64,000 nt of DNA, taken from the NCBI RefSeq assembly GCF_005877005.1, contig NZ_SSNH01000001.1, forward strand, positions 186,001 through 250,000. The letters are read 5' to 3'. Source of the DNA: Sinomonas susongensis (GTDB lineage: Bacteria; Actinomycetota; Actinomycetes; Actinomycetales; Micrococcaceae). Below, one piece after another: positions 42,935 through 50,278 of this stretch. The notes beneath the pieces are model-generated. The model saw nothing but the letters and a program-made list of their open reading frames with translations. It did not search any database and was not told where the DNA came from. How positions within the stretch are numbered: position 1 is the first letter of the stretch; every line of letters begins with the position of its first letter. The translations under genes were made by a program, and so were the position numbers.

Positions 42935-43126
42935 ATGCAGAAGCTCACCCTGGCCGAACTGGGCGCCGAAGACGTTGAGCTGCTCCCGCGCCGGGAGACG
43001 CTCTTCTGGAACTTCAACGCAGCCCTCGTGGGTGCGACGAACTCCTCGCTCGCGCTCAATGTCGCGACCATCTGTTCGCAGGCGAACAGCGCCGCACTCC
43101 AGCAGATCGTGGTCTCGCAGCACTAG
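42935..43126 (+). CDS. 63-residue precursor-like peptide 2
   Basis: MQKLTLAELGAEDVELLPRR, then ETLFWNFN, NSSLALN, ICSQANSAALQ and the end VVSQH. It begins 52 bases after the protease gene; AAGGAGG lies eight bases before ATG 42935. It carries one Cys at position 47, shared with peptide 4, where peptides 1 and 3 have Gly. Confidence 0.86.
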   Translation: MQKLTLAELGAEDVELLPRRETLFWNFNAALVGATNSSLALNVATICSQANSAALQQIVVSQH

Positions 43127-43162
43127 GACCCGATTCCCGAGTACGGGATATATCCCGCGGAG

Positions 43163-43201
43163 CGTGCCCGGCACCGCCCCTGTCTGGGCGGGCCGGGCAC
43201 G
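43163..43201 (+). terminator. Hairpin between peptide genes 2 and 3
   Basis: Outer stem CGTGCCCGG/CCGGGCACG and inner stem CCGCCC/GGGCGG. It is followed by CCTATATC rather than a T run. Just upstream are the motif CCCGAGTACGGG and palindrome GGGATATATCCC (43137-43156). Confidence 0.55.
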
Positions 43202-43224
43202 CCTATATCTAGGAGGAAATCATC

Positions 43225-43416
43225 ATGAACGCACTCACGATTGCAGAACTCGGCGGAGAGCACGCGGAACTCCTTCCGCGGCGGGACACCCTGCTCTTCA
43301 ACATCAACATCGCACCGGTCGTTGCGGTCAACCTCGGCTTCGCCATCAACGCGGCGACCATCGGTTCCACGGCGAATGCGAACGTCCTCCAGTGGGTGGG
43401 CGTCCTGCAGCACTGA
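43225..43416 (+). CDS. 63-residue precursor-like peptide 3
   Basis: The most diverged member: MNALTIAELGGEHAELLPRR, DTLLFNINIA, then VNLGFAINAATIG and VLQWVGVLQH. It keeps all invariant positions of the family including ELLP, the N26/N28 pair, N36, N42 and LQ. AGGAGG lies eight bases before ATG 43225. No Cys. Confidence 0.85.
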   Translation: MNALTIAELGGEHAELLPRRDTLLFNINIAPVVAVNLGFAINAATIGSTANANVLQWVGVLQH

Positions 43417-43429
43417 TCCGGGTGGAATG

Positions 43430-43466
43430 GCCCCGGGCACGATTCGCATTCTGGCCCGGGGCTTTT
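43430..43466 (+). terminator. Intrinsic terminator after peptide gene 3
   Basis: GCCCCGGGC and GCCCGGGGC form a 9-bp stem with a 15-base loop, followed by TTTTCC. It closes the first peptide/protease transcript; a new SARP-type promoter begins 34 bases later. Confidence 0.75.
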
Positions 43467-43499
43467 CCATGTCCAGGTACATCGCCCTGCTCCGGCCTG

Positions 43500-43542
43500 T
43501 AACGCGCGAATAACACCGGCATAACACGCGCTTCGCTTGACT
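43500..43542 (+). promoter_or_regulatory. SARP-type operator and promoter of peptide gene 4
   Basis: TAACGC, TAACAC and TAACAC begin at 43500, 43511 and 43522; CTTCGC and TTGACT (43537-43542) follow at the same distance as in the first copy. The leader then shares TCCACCAAGGAG with that of peptide gene 1, giving about 60 bases to the start codon. Confidence 0.75.
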
Positions 43543-43600
43543 GCTTTCACCGGCCCGCAAATGGGGCCGTCCAATCATTTCCACCAAGGAGTTGAGTCTC

Positions 43601-43792
43601 ATGACCAAGCTGACCATCGCAGACCTCGCCGCCGAGTCCGTCGAACTGCTGCCGAGCCGCGACACGCTCTTCTTCAACTTCAACGCGGCGCTCATCAATG
43701 CGACGAACGTCTCCTACGCGGTCAACGCGGCGACGATCTGCTCGAGCGCCAACAGCGCCGCGCTTCAGAGCATCGTCGTCTCGCAGCGCTAA
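43601..43792 (+). CDS. 63-residue precursor-like peptide 4
   Basis: MTKLTIADLAAESVELLPSR, DTLFFNFN, then NATNVSYAVNAATICSSANS and SIVVSQR. Closest to peptide 1 in the first half and to peptide 2 in the second half, with Cys47. ATG 43601 lies nine bases after AAGGAG. It has its own SARP-type promoter and may be cotranscribed with the sortase-like gene 126 bases downstream. Confidence 0.86.
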   Translation: MTKLTIADLAAESVELLPSRDTLFFNFNAALINATNVSYAVNAATICSSANSAALQSIVVSQR

Positions 43793-43918
43793 CGCCGGTA
43801 CCGCCGTCGTCGCCTTCCTGCCGTCCGGCAGCTAAAGCAGGAGCGGCTGGAGGGGGACGACGGCGGCCGCCACTGGGAATCCGGGTCCTCAGGGACGCCA
43901 CGGCGAGGGGGAGAACAC

Positions 43919-44704
43919 GTGGGAAAGCGAGTAGCGAGCCAGCGCTGGCGCCGTTCACGCGTCATCATCCTCGCCCTCGCTGCGGGCATGGCGCTCGCCG
44001 GCGGAGGCTTCCAACTGGACGCGGAGGCGCGGCAGCAGAGCCGCGAGGCTGAGGCGCAGCAGCTGGCGAGCACCGCTTCCTCGCCAGCTTCGCCGACCCC
44101 CGCCGCTTCAGCCTCGTCGGCCCAGCCGAGCGCACTCTCTGCCGCCCTCGGGGGCTCGCTGAGCACGCCTTCGGCAGCAGCGAGCCCCAAGGGTGCCACG
44201 GCGCCCGGGACACCGGCTGCCAAGGCTCCCGCGCACACGAGCCTCACGATGCCGTTGACCAAGTTCAGCTGGCCCGCGGCGGGACTGTCCGTGAACGTCG
44301 TCCCCCTCGCCTGGACTCCGGGGGAGACGGTCGACCCGCCGCTCGACGGCAACGGATTCGACCCGGTGGCCCATTGGCTTGAAGGCACCGGCGGAACAGG
44401 AGCGATCCGACCGGCCGTCATCGCCGCTCACGCCTGCCACCAATCGGTGCCCCTGTGCAACGACTCGACATTCCCCTTCAACATGCTCAGCTATTCCGGC
44501 TGGGCGGTTGGGCAGCAGGCGACCGTGACGGATTCCCGCGGGATGACGGCGCCCTGCACCCTTGCGGACCGGAAGCTCGTGGACAAGTCCAAGGCCTTCT
44601 CGTTCGCCAACGATCCCTGCGACGTCGTGGTGTTCTCGTGCAATTTCGAGAATCCCGACGGCCAGGTCGTACTCCTGACATTCCGATGCGGACAGTGCAC
44701 CTGA
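43919..44704 (+). CDS. Exported sortase-like protein, cysteine-rich
   Basis: A 261-residue protein with an N-terminal membrane anchor (RVIILALAAGMALAGGG), a Ser/Ala/Pro linker to about residue 105, and a sortase-like barrel: PAVIAAHACH with the candidate catalytic His171, FPFNMLSYSGWAVGQQATVT, CTLADRKLVDKSKAF and VVLLTFRCGQCT with candidate Cys257. It ends four residues after that Cys, so the Arg that normally follows in sortases is missing; seven cysteines are present in the domain. It may be a variant sortase or a redox-structured relative. GTG 43919 follows GGGGGAG. Confidence 0.7.
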   Translation: MGKRVASQRWRRSRVIILALAAGMALAGGGFQLDAEARQQSREAEAQQLASTASSPASPTPAASASSAQPSALSAALGGSLSTPSAAASPKGATAPGTPAAKAPAHTSLTMPLTKFSWPAAGLSVNVVPLAWTPGETVDPPLDGNGFDPVAHWLEGTGGTGAIRPAVIAAHACHQSVPLCNDSTFPFNMLSYSGWAVGQQATVTDSRGMTAPCTLADRKLVDKSKAFSFANDPCDVVVFSCNFENPDGQVVLLTFRCGQCT

Positions 44705-44774
44705 ATGCCAGGCCAGTTCTCCTTGTCACCTCGTTGAGGGCGCCGAGCGCCCGCGTTGAAAGGAGGCGGCCAGC

Positions 44775-45974
44775 ATGCCGCTAATCTCGAAGCCCCGTAA
44801 GAAGGGCGTGAGGATGGTCTTCACGTTCACTGCCTGTGCTCTCATGAGCGCGGGCGTCGCCACGAGCCCGGCTTGGGCCGGCTCGGGCAATGTCGGTGGA
44901 TTGCCCGACACTGGAACAAGCACATTGCCTTCGACGATGTCCGGCGTGCCCGGCAGCGGCGCGGGTGGCTCAACGAACCTCGGCGCCGGGCTGGGCGCAG
45001 GTGGCTCAACGAACCTCGGCGCCGGGCTGGGCGCGGGCGTTGACCTCGGCTCGCTCACGGGCGGCCTGGGCGGCGCCGGTGGTGTGGGCGGCGCTGGCGG
45101 CCTCGGTGGCACCGGTGGCGTGGGCGGTGCCGGCGGCCTCGGCGGTGCTGGCGGTGTTGGAGGCTCCACTGATCTTGGCGCCGGGCTGGGCGGGGGCATC
45201 GACCTCGGCTCGCTCACGGGCGGCCTGGGCGGTGCTGGCGGCCTCGGCGGTGCTGGCGGCGGGCTCCCGAGCGACATGCCCGGTCTCCCTGGCGGTACCT
45301 CCGGCAACACCGGAACGCCTGGCGGCTGTGGTTGCGAGCAGGGCGGGGGCGGCCCGACTTCGGTTCCCACCGTGCCGACGCCCTCGATCCCGGTTCCGGT
45401 CCCGACCAGCAGCACGCCCGAAGAGTGCGGCTGCCAGCCGAGCCCGTCGCCGACCTCCACAGAGACCGGGACGCCGTCGCCGACTCCGAGCGAGACGCAC
45501 AGCGGGACGCCGTCGCCGACTCCGAGCGAGACGCACAGCGGGACGCCGTCGCCGACTCCGAGCGAGACGCACAGCGGGACGCCGTCGCCGACTCCGAGCG
45601 AGACGCACAGCGGGACGCCGAAGCCCGGCGTCGGTGGTGCGACGGGTGGTCCGACATCCTCGGCCAAGACGACTCCGAGCGGGGCCGCCGCAGCCGGTGG
45701 CACGACGTCCTCGGTCGTCGTAGCCCAAGGTGCAGCTGTGGGCACTGGCGGTGGCGCCGGGGCCGGTGCTGCAGGTGTCGGCGCTGCCGGTGCTGGCGCG
45801 GCTGCCGGTCAGGGCTCCGTGAGCATGACGGCGCAGACCGGCGTCGGGGCTCCCGCGGCCGACTACACCGTCTCGACGACGTTCTTCGCGTCGGGACTCC
45901 TGCTGCTCCTGTGGGTGCTCTTCTCGCCGAAGGGTGCTGCCCGGCGCGGCATGAAGGCGCACCGCGCGCACTGA
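44775..45974 (+). CDS. Gly-rich, repeat-containing surface protein with sorting-like C-terminus
   Basis: A 399-residue exported protein. Signal peptide to about AWA (residue 35), LPDTG at 43-47, then Gly/Ala/Leu-rich repeats (GAGGLGGAGG-like), two CGC motifs (GGCGCEQ, ECGCQ), four perfect copies of a 12-residue PSPTPSETHSGT-type repeat, a Gly/Ala stretch, TAQTG, and a C-terminal hydrophobic helix (FFASGLLLLLWVLF) with a basic tail. This is the shape of a cell-wall-anchored protein; the adjacent sortase-like gene may process it. AAAGGAGGCGG precedes ATG 44775. Confidence 0.8.
   Translation: MPLISKPRKKGVRMVFTFTACALMSAGVATSPAWAGSGNVGGLPDTGTSTLPSTMSGVPGSGAGGSTNLGAGLGAGGSTNLGAGLGAGVDLGSLTGGLGGAGGVGGAGGLGGTGGVGGAGGLGGAGGVGGSTDLGAGLGGGIDLGSLTGGLGGAGGLGGAGGGLPSDMPGLPGGTSGNTGTPGGCGCEQGGGGPTSVPTVPTPSIPVPVPTSSTPEECGCQPSPSPTSTETGTPSPTPSETHSGTPSPTPSETHSGTPSPTPSETHSGTPSPTPSETHSGTPKPGVGGATGGPTSSAKTTPSGAAAAGGTTSSVVVAQGAAVGTGGGAGAGAAGVGAAGAGAAAGQGSVSMTAQTGVGAPAADYTVSTTFFASGLLLLLWVLFSPKGAARRGMKAHRAH
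45468..45611 (+). repeat. Four perfect 36-bp tandem repeats in the surface-protein gene
   Basis: Units start at 45468, 45504, 45540 and 45576, each GGGACGCCGTCGCCGACT followed by CCGAGCGAGACGCACAGC, encoding GTPSPTPSETHS. Identity between units suggests recent slippage and probable copy-number variation among strains. Confidence 0.92.
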
Positions 45975-45984
45975 GCGAGTCTGC

Positions 45985-46026
45985 ACGGGAGGGATGGCTG
46001 CCGAGTGTGGCAGCCATCCCTCCCGT
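45985..46026 (+). terminator. Hairpin closing the accessory cluster
   Basis: ACGGGAGGGATGGCTGCC and GGCAGCCATCCCTCCCGT form a perfect 18-bp stem with a six-base loop shortly after the surface-protein stop. There is no clear T tract, but the stem is very strong. Confidence 0.7.
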
Positions 46027-46094
46027 CTGTGACGGCCAGCCGATCCGCGAAGGCCTGAACACCTCCGAGGCGCCACTCCCTTGCCCGTGCCCCT

Positions 46095-46100
46095 TAGACT
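46095..46100 (+). promoter_or_regulatory. -10 box for leaderless glmM
   Basis: TAGACT ends seven bases before ATG 46108 and no Shine-Dalgarno is present. Confidence 0.55.
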
Positions 46101-46107
46101 GGTCCCG

Positions 46108-47487
46108 ATGACTAGGCTCTTCGGAACGGACGGCGTCCGTGGGCTGGCCAATGGCCTGCTGGACGCGCAGCTCGCACTCAGGCTGTCCCAGGCGGCAGCC
46201 GTGGTGCTCGGGCACCGAGAGGTCCCCGACGGTGCGAGGCCCCGCGCCGTCGTCGCCCGGGACCCTCGTGCAAGCGGTGAGTTCCTGAGCGCGGCGGTCG
46301 AAGCCGGCCTCGCGAGCGCAGGTGTGGACGTCTACAATGCGGGAGTCCTGCCGACCCCGGCCGCGGCGTATCTCGTGGCGGATCTCAAGGCCGACTTCGG
46401 CGTCATGATCTCTGCCTCCCACAATCCCGCCCCGGACAACGGCATCAAGTTCTTCGCGCGCGGGGGCCACAAGCTTCCCGACGAGGTCGAGGACGCCATC
46501 GAGGCGGAGCTCGCCCAGGAGCCCGTCCGGCCGACAGGCGACGGCGTGGGCCGCGTGCGCCGCTTCGCCGACGCCGAGGACCGCTACGTCGTGCACCTCC
46601 TCACGACCCTCCCGCATCGCCTCGACGGGCTCACCGTCGTCGTCGACTGCGCGCACGGCGCCGCGTCCGGCTGCTCACCGCAGGTCTTCAAGGATGCCGG
46701 GGCAAACGTGATCGTGATCGGCGCCGAGCCGGATGGGATCAACATCAACGAAGGTGTCGGCTCCACCCACCTCGAGGCGCTTCAGGCCGCGGTGGTCGCC
46801 CACGGTGCCGACCTGGGCGTGGCGCACGACGGCGACGCGGACCGCTGCCTCGCCGTGGACCACGAGGGCAGCATCGTCGACGGGGACCAGATCATGGCCA
46901 TCCTCGGGATCGCGCTCAAGCAGGACGGCCGCCTGCGCGACGACGTGCTCGTCGCCACCGTCATGAGCAACCTCGGCCTCAAGATCGCGCTGCGCGAGGC
47001 CGGCATCACGGTCCGCGAGACAGCCGTCGGCGACCGCTACGTCCTCGAGGAGATGCGGGCGCACGGCTACTCGCTCGGGGGCGAGCAGAGCGGCCACGTC
47101 ATCTTCCTCGACTACGCGACGACGGGCGACGGCGTCCTCACGGGCCTCCAGCTCGCAGCCCAGATCGCGAAGACGGGCAAGCCGCTCAAGGAGCTGGCCT
47201 CCGTCATGACCCGGCTTCCGCAGGTGCTCATCAACGTGAAGGGCGTGGACAAGTCGCGCGTCCGGGAGGACGACGGCGTGAACCTCGCCGTGGCCGAGGC
47301 CGAGGCTGAGCTCGGGGAGACAGGACGCGTCCTCCTTCGCCCGTCGGGCACGGAGCCCGTCGTTCGGGTCATGGTCGAGGCCGCCGACGAGGACACGGCG
47401 CAGGCGATCGCCCAGCGGCTCGCCGCCGTCGTCGAACGCCGGCTCTCCCTCGCGCTCGACAACTCCGGATCGGTCCGCCCGGCCTAG
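46108..47487 (+). CDS. glmM: Phosphoglucosamine mutase
   Basis: A 459-residue alpha-D-phosphohexomutase converting glucosamine-6-phosphate to glucosamine-1-phosphate for UDP-GlcNAc and peptidoglycan. LFGTDGVRG at the start, the phospho-serine in [12 protein letters not shown], magnesium loop DGDADRC, sugar-binding GGEQSGH and the phosphate loop RPSGTEP are all present. glmS, the preceding pathway step, lies 5 kb downstream. Confidence 0.97.
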   Translation: MTRLFGTDGVRGLANGLLDAQLALRLSQAAAVVLGHREVPDGARPRAVVARDPRASGEFLSAAVEAGLASAGVDVYNAGVLPTPAAAYLVADLKADFGVMISASHNPAPDNGIKFFARGGHKLPDEVEDAIEAELAQEPVRPTGDGVGRVRRFADAEDRYVVHLLTTLPHRLDGLTVVVDCAHGAASGCSPQVFKDAGANVIVIGAEPDGININEGVGSTHLEALQAAVVAHGADLGVAHDGDADRCLAVDHEGSIVDGDQIMAILGIALKQDGRLRDDVLVATVMSNLGLKIALREAGITVRETAVGDRYVLEEMRAHGYSLGGEQSGHVIFLDYATTGDGVLTGLQLAAQIAKTGKPLKELASVMTRLPQVLINVKGVDKSRVREDDGVNLAVAEAEAELGETGRVLLRPSGTEPVVRVMVEAADEDTAQAIAQRLAAVVERRLSLALDNSGSVRPA

Positions 47488-47496
47488 GCTGGGTGC

Positions 47497-48603
47497 ATGC
47501 GCCAGCTGCCGCCCGCCGTCGTCCGTCAGGCCCTTCTCCGTCCCAGCCTCGTCCGGGCCGTCCAGCGGTTGAGTGCAGCCCTCGGACGCGCGGGCAGCGC
47601 GCTTCAACCGCCCCAGGCGCGGTTCCTTCAGCTGACTGGAGGGGTCGCCCCGATCATGCTCATGCGAGCGGTCGTGCAGACCCGCCTCGTCGAGCCGCTC
47701 GCGCAGGGGCCGCTCACCGCCGAGGCGATCGCGGGGCGGCTGGGCCTCCACGCAGACACCGTCCATAGGGTGCTCCGCGGGCTGGCCGTGTACGGGCTGG
47801 CGCGCCTCGACCGGAGCGGCCGGTTCTCGCTCACGTCCACCGGGCGCCTGCTCCTCGACGACCATCAGCACACAATGGCCGGCTGGATCCGCTACATGAC
47901 CTCGCCCATGGTCATCGAGGGGTGGTCCCGGCTTCCCGAGTCGCTCCACGACGGGCTTCCCGCGTTCAACGCGGCGACGGGCACCACCATCTGGGAGCAC
48001 CTCGCGCAGCATCCCGACGAGGAGGAGGGCTTCGCCCGGACCATGCGCGAACTGACGCTCATGGCCGCACCGCTCATCGTCGCCGCCTATCCGTGGCCCG
48101 AGGAGGGGACGGTCTGCGACGTGGGCGGCGGGGTGGGCTCGATGCTCGCGGAGGTCCTCCGTGCTCGGCCGAAGCTCTCAGGCGTGCTCGTCGACCAGGC
48201 CGGACCGCTCGCGGGTGCAGGGGAGTACCTCGCATCGCGAGGCGTGGAAGCGCGCGTGACAGCCGTCGAGGGCGACCTGTTCAAGGGCTTCTCCGCGGCC
48301 GCGGACGTCTACCTCCTCAAGGATGTCCTGCACGACTGGGACGACGACCAGTGCGCTCAGATCCTGCGCACAGTCCGCGCCGCCGCACCGTCGGGGGCCC
48401 GGCTGCTCGTGCTCGAGTGGCTGCAGGAGCCGAACCGCGCCGAGTTCCCCGTCTCGATCTCGGACATCATGATGCTCGCGCAGACCGAGGGCAGGCAGCG
48501 TTCGGCGGCCGAGTTCGCCGCCCTCGCCGCAGGAGCCGGGTTCGCGCCCGGCCGCGTCATCGACACGGGCGCCTATGGAATCGTCGAACTCGTCGCTGTG
48601 TGA
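47497..48603 (+). CDS. SAM-dependent O-methyltransferase with dimerisation winged helix
   Basis: A 368-residue class II (plant COMT/acetylserotonin type) methyltransferase. The N-terminal winged-helix dimerisation domain (AEAIAGRLGLHADTVHRVLR, RFSLTSTGRLL) is followed by the Rossmann fold with VCDVGGGVGSMLAEVL (SAM loop), DVYLLKDVLHDWDDDQC (catalytic His in LHDWDD) and LVLEWLQEPN. TAGGCT (47485-47490) ends six bases before the ATG and overlaps the glmM stop, so it is probably leaderless. Substrate unknown. Confidence 0.88.
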   Translation: MRQLPPAVVRQALLRPSLVRAVQRLSAALGRAGSALQPPQARFLQLTGGVAPIMLMRAVVQTRLVEPLAQGPLTAEAIAGRLGLHADTVHRVLRGLAVYGLARLDRSGRFSLTSTGRLLLDDHQHTMAGWIRYMTSPMVIEGWSRLPESLHDGLPAFNAATGTTIWEHLAQHPDEEEGFARTMRELTLMAAPLIVAAYPWPEEGTVCDVGGGVGSMLAEVLRARPKLSGVLVDQAGPLAGAGEYLASRGVEARVTAVEGDLFKGFSAAADVYLLKDVLHDWDDDQCAQILRTVRAAAPSGARLLVLEWLQEPNRAEFPVSISDIMMLAQTEGRQRSAAEFAALAAGAGFAPGRVIDTGAYGIVELVAV

Positions 48604-48606
48604 GGC

Positions 48607-49683
48607 CTAGCCGACGCCCTCGGACTGCAGCCGCTTGGCGACGTCCTGCGGCATCGTCGAACAGCCGTCCGGATTGCCCTCGGTCGCCGCGTGGTCTGCC
48701 GCGGTATCCGTGATCCCGATGGTCTTGACGGCGGCCTGCCAGCCGCCCATCCCCGCGAGCTGCCGCGGGACCCACACGTTCGCCGCACCGTTGATGAGGT
48801 CGACCGCCTCCGGATTCGCGCTCGCGCTGATGTCGAGGCCACCGCCGGGCGCGCGCCGCACGTTGTCCGGGTCCGGGAGCACGCCCATGAGCTGTTCCGA
48901 CTTGTACTGGTTGAGCTGCGACGGGGGCGCGTTGAAGTAGTACCAGCTCGCCGCACAGATCCCGAACAGCTTCGGCCCGAACTGCGCGTAGTTGAGGTAC
49001 AGCTCCATGATCCGGGTCTTCGGCATGAGGAAGTCGAACTCCTCGGAGAGCCCGGCCTCGATGCCCTTCCGCAGCGGGTCCTGGCTCGGCCACAGGAAGA
49101 TGTTCTTCACGAGCTGCTGGGGGACGGTCGAGCCGCTCGGATCGGGCTGCCCCGACGCGAAGGCCTGCGCGCGGGCTGTGAAGTCGTTCACGGAGAACGC
49201 GCCCACGCGCGTTCCGAGCTCCTCGTCCTCGTGCGCGATGACCGACGCGATCGTGTAGCGGCTGATGTGGTCCAGCGAGACATATTGGTAAACGGTCGGC
49301 CCGCCAGCCTCGAGCATGAACGCGGTGCGCGGAGGGGTGATCCAGTTGTAGGCGATCGATGTGACGAGGCTCGCGATGATCGCGACGACGCTGATGATCG
49401 CCGTGATCCGCAGGGCTCGCCGGAAGCGTCCCCGAGGCTTCCTGTCCTTGCCCCTCCTGCGCTTCGGCGGCCGCGGGAGGCGGGGGAGGCGGCCTCGCGG
49501 ACGCCGCTCGCGGGGCGCCCGGTCCTCCTGATCGGGCGGAGTCAGGGCCGGCGGGCGACGGCGGTCCCTCCACCCCTGCGGTGGCGGCGCGGAGGGCTCG
49601 GCGTCCACCGGGCCCAACGGGGTGACCCCGCGCCCATGGAGGCGGGGAGGTGGCAGAGGCGTCGTGTCGGCCTGATAGTCCAT
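48607..49683 (-). CDS. mtgA: Monofunctional peptidoglycan glycosyltransferase (GT51)
   Basis: A 358-residue GT51 enzyme polymerising lipid II. A roughly 90-residue Pro/Arg-rich cytoplasmic tail and one membrane helix precede the catalytic domain: VIAHEDEELG (catalytic Glu), GSTVPQQLVKNIFLWPSQD, EFDFLMPKTRIMELYLNYAQ and the ending region. No transpeptidase domain follows. Length is longer than typical MtgA because of the N-terminal tail. Convergent with the methyltransferase gene, three bases apart. Confidence 0.88.
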   Translation of the reverse strand: MDYQADTTPLPPPRLHGRGVTPLGPVDAEPSAPPPQGWRDRRRPPALTPPDQEDRAPRERRPRGRLPRLPRPPKRRRGKDRKPRGRFRRALRITAIISVVAIIASLVTSIAYNWITPPRTAFMLEAGGPTVYQYVSLDHISRYTIASVIAHEDEELGTRVGAFSVNDFTARAQAFASGQPDPSGSTVPQQLVKNIFLWPSQDPLRKGIEAGLSEEFDFLMPKTRIMELYLNYAQFGPKLFGICAASWYYFNAPPSQLNQYKSEQLMGVLPDPDNVRRAPGGGLDISASANPEAVDLINGAANVWVPRQLAGMGGWQAAVKTIGITDTAADHAATEGNPDGCSTMPQDVAKRLQSEGVG

Positions 49684-49766
49684 GGTGAGCGGGCTCCTGA
49701 GGTTAGCGAGGTGGTCCCATGGAGAGGGCGGGTCGGGTCAGTCTAGGCGACGAACCTCAATGCAAA

Positions 49767-49796
49767 CGGCCGCCCACCTCGGGAGGTGGGCGGCCG
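49767..49796 (-). terminator. Terminator of mscL
   Basis: CGGCCGCCCACCTC and GAGGTGGGCGGCCG form a 14-bp stem; on the minus strand TTTGCATT follows, so it should end leftward transcription from mscL. Confidence 0.75.
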
Positions 49797-49825
49797 GCGT
49801 CGTGCGTCAGGCCGGGCGGAGCGGC

Positions 49826-50215
49826 CTAGCCCTCACGTGCCCTGAGGGAGTCGCGGATCTCGGTGAGCAGGGCAATCTGGGGGTCGACGGGCTCCTCCGC
49901 CGCATGGTCGCGGATGCCGAGGCGGCGATTGCGACGCTCGATCAGGTGGTTCATGGGCATGACCACCAGGAAGTAGATCGCTGCGGCGACGATGAGGAAA
50001 TTCACAACGGCGGTGAGGAACACTCCGATCTTCACGGGCCCGAAGACGAGGAAGCTGTCGAAGTTCGGCTGCCCGACGATGAGCGAGATGACGGGCATGA
50101 GGACGTTCTGGACGAGAGCGGTCACGACCGCGTTGAACGCGGCCCCGATGATGACGGCAACGGCAAGGTCGAGGACGTTGCCCTTCATGATGAAGGCTTT
50201 GAATCCGTTGAGCAT
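49826..50215 (-). CDS. mscL: Large-conductance mechanosensitive channel
   Basis: A 129-residue MscL. MLNGFKAFIMKGNVLDLAVA, VIIGAAFNAVVTALVQNVLM and the second helix VVNFLIVAAAIYFLVVMPM are diagnostic; the C-terminal bundle ends IRDSLRAREG. It releases solutes on osmotic downshock. TACCCT at 50223-50228 on the minus strand ends seven bases before the ATG, fitting a leaderless transcript. Confidence 0.97.
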   Translation of the reverse strand: MLNGFKAFIMKGNVLDLAVAVIIGAAFNAVVTALVQNVLMPVISLIVGQPNFDSFLVFGPVKIGVFLTAVVNFLIVAAAIYFLVVMPMNHLIERRNRRLGIRDHAAEEPVDPQIALLTEIRDSLRAREG

Positions 50216-50278
50216 GGCCCCAAGGGTAGCGTGGGCATAGCGGATGTTATGTGAACTGCGGGTGACGAGCCGCGCGTG

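Noticed and set aside
41200-43792. Lanthipeptide, lasso peptide or thiopeptide cluster
   Set aside because: No LanB/C/M, lasso cyclase, YcaO or radical SAM enzyme is visible, and the peptides have at most one Cys.
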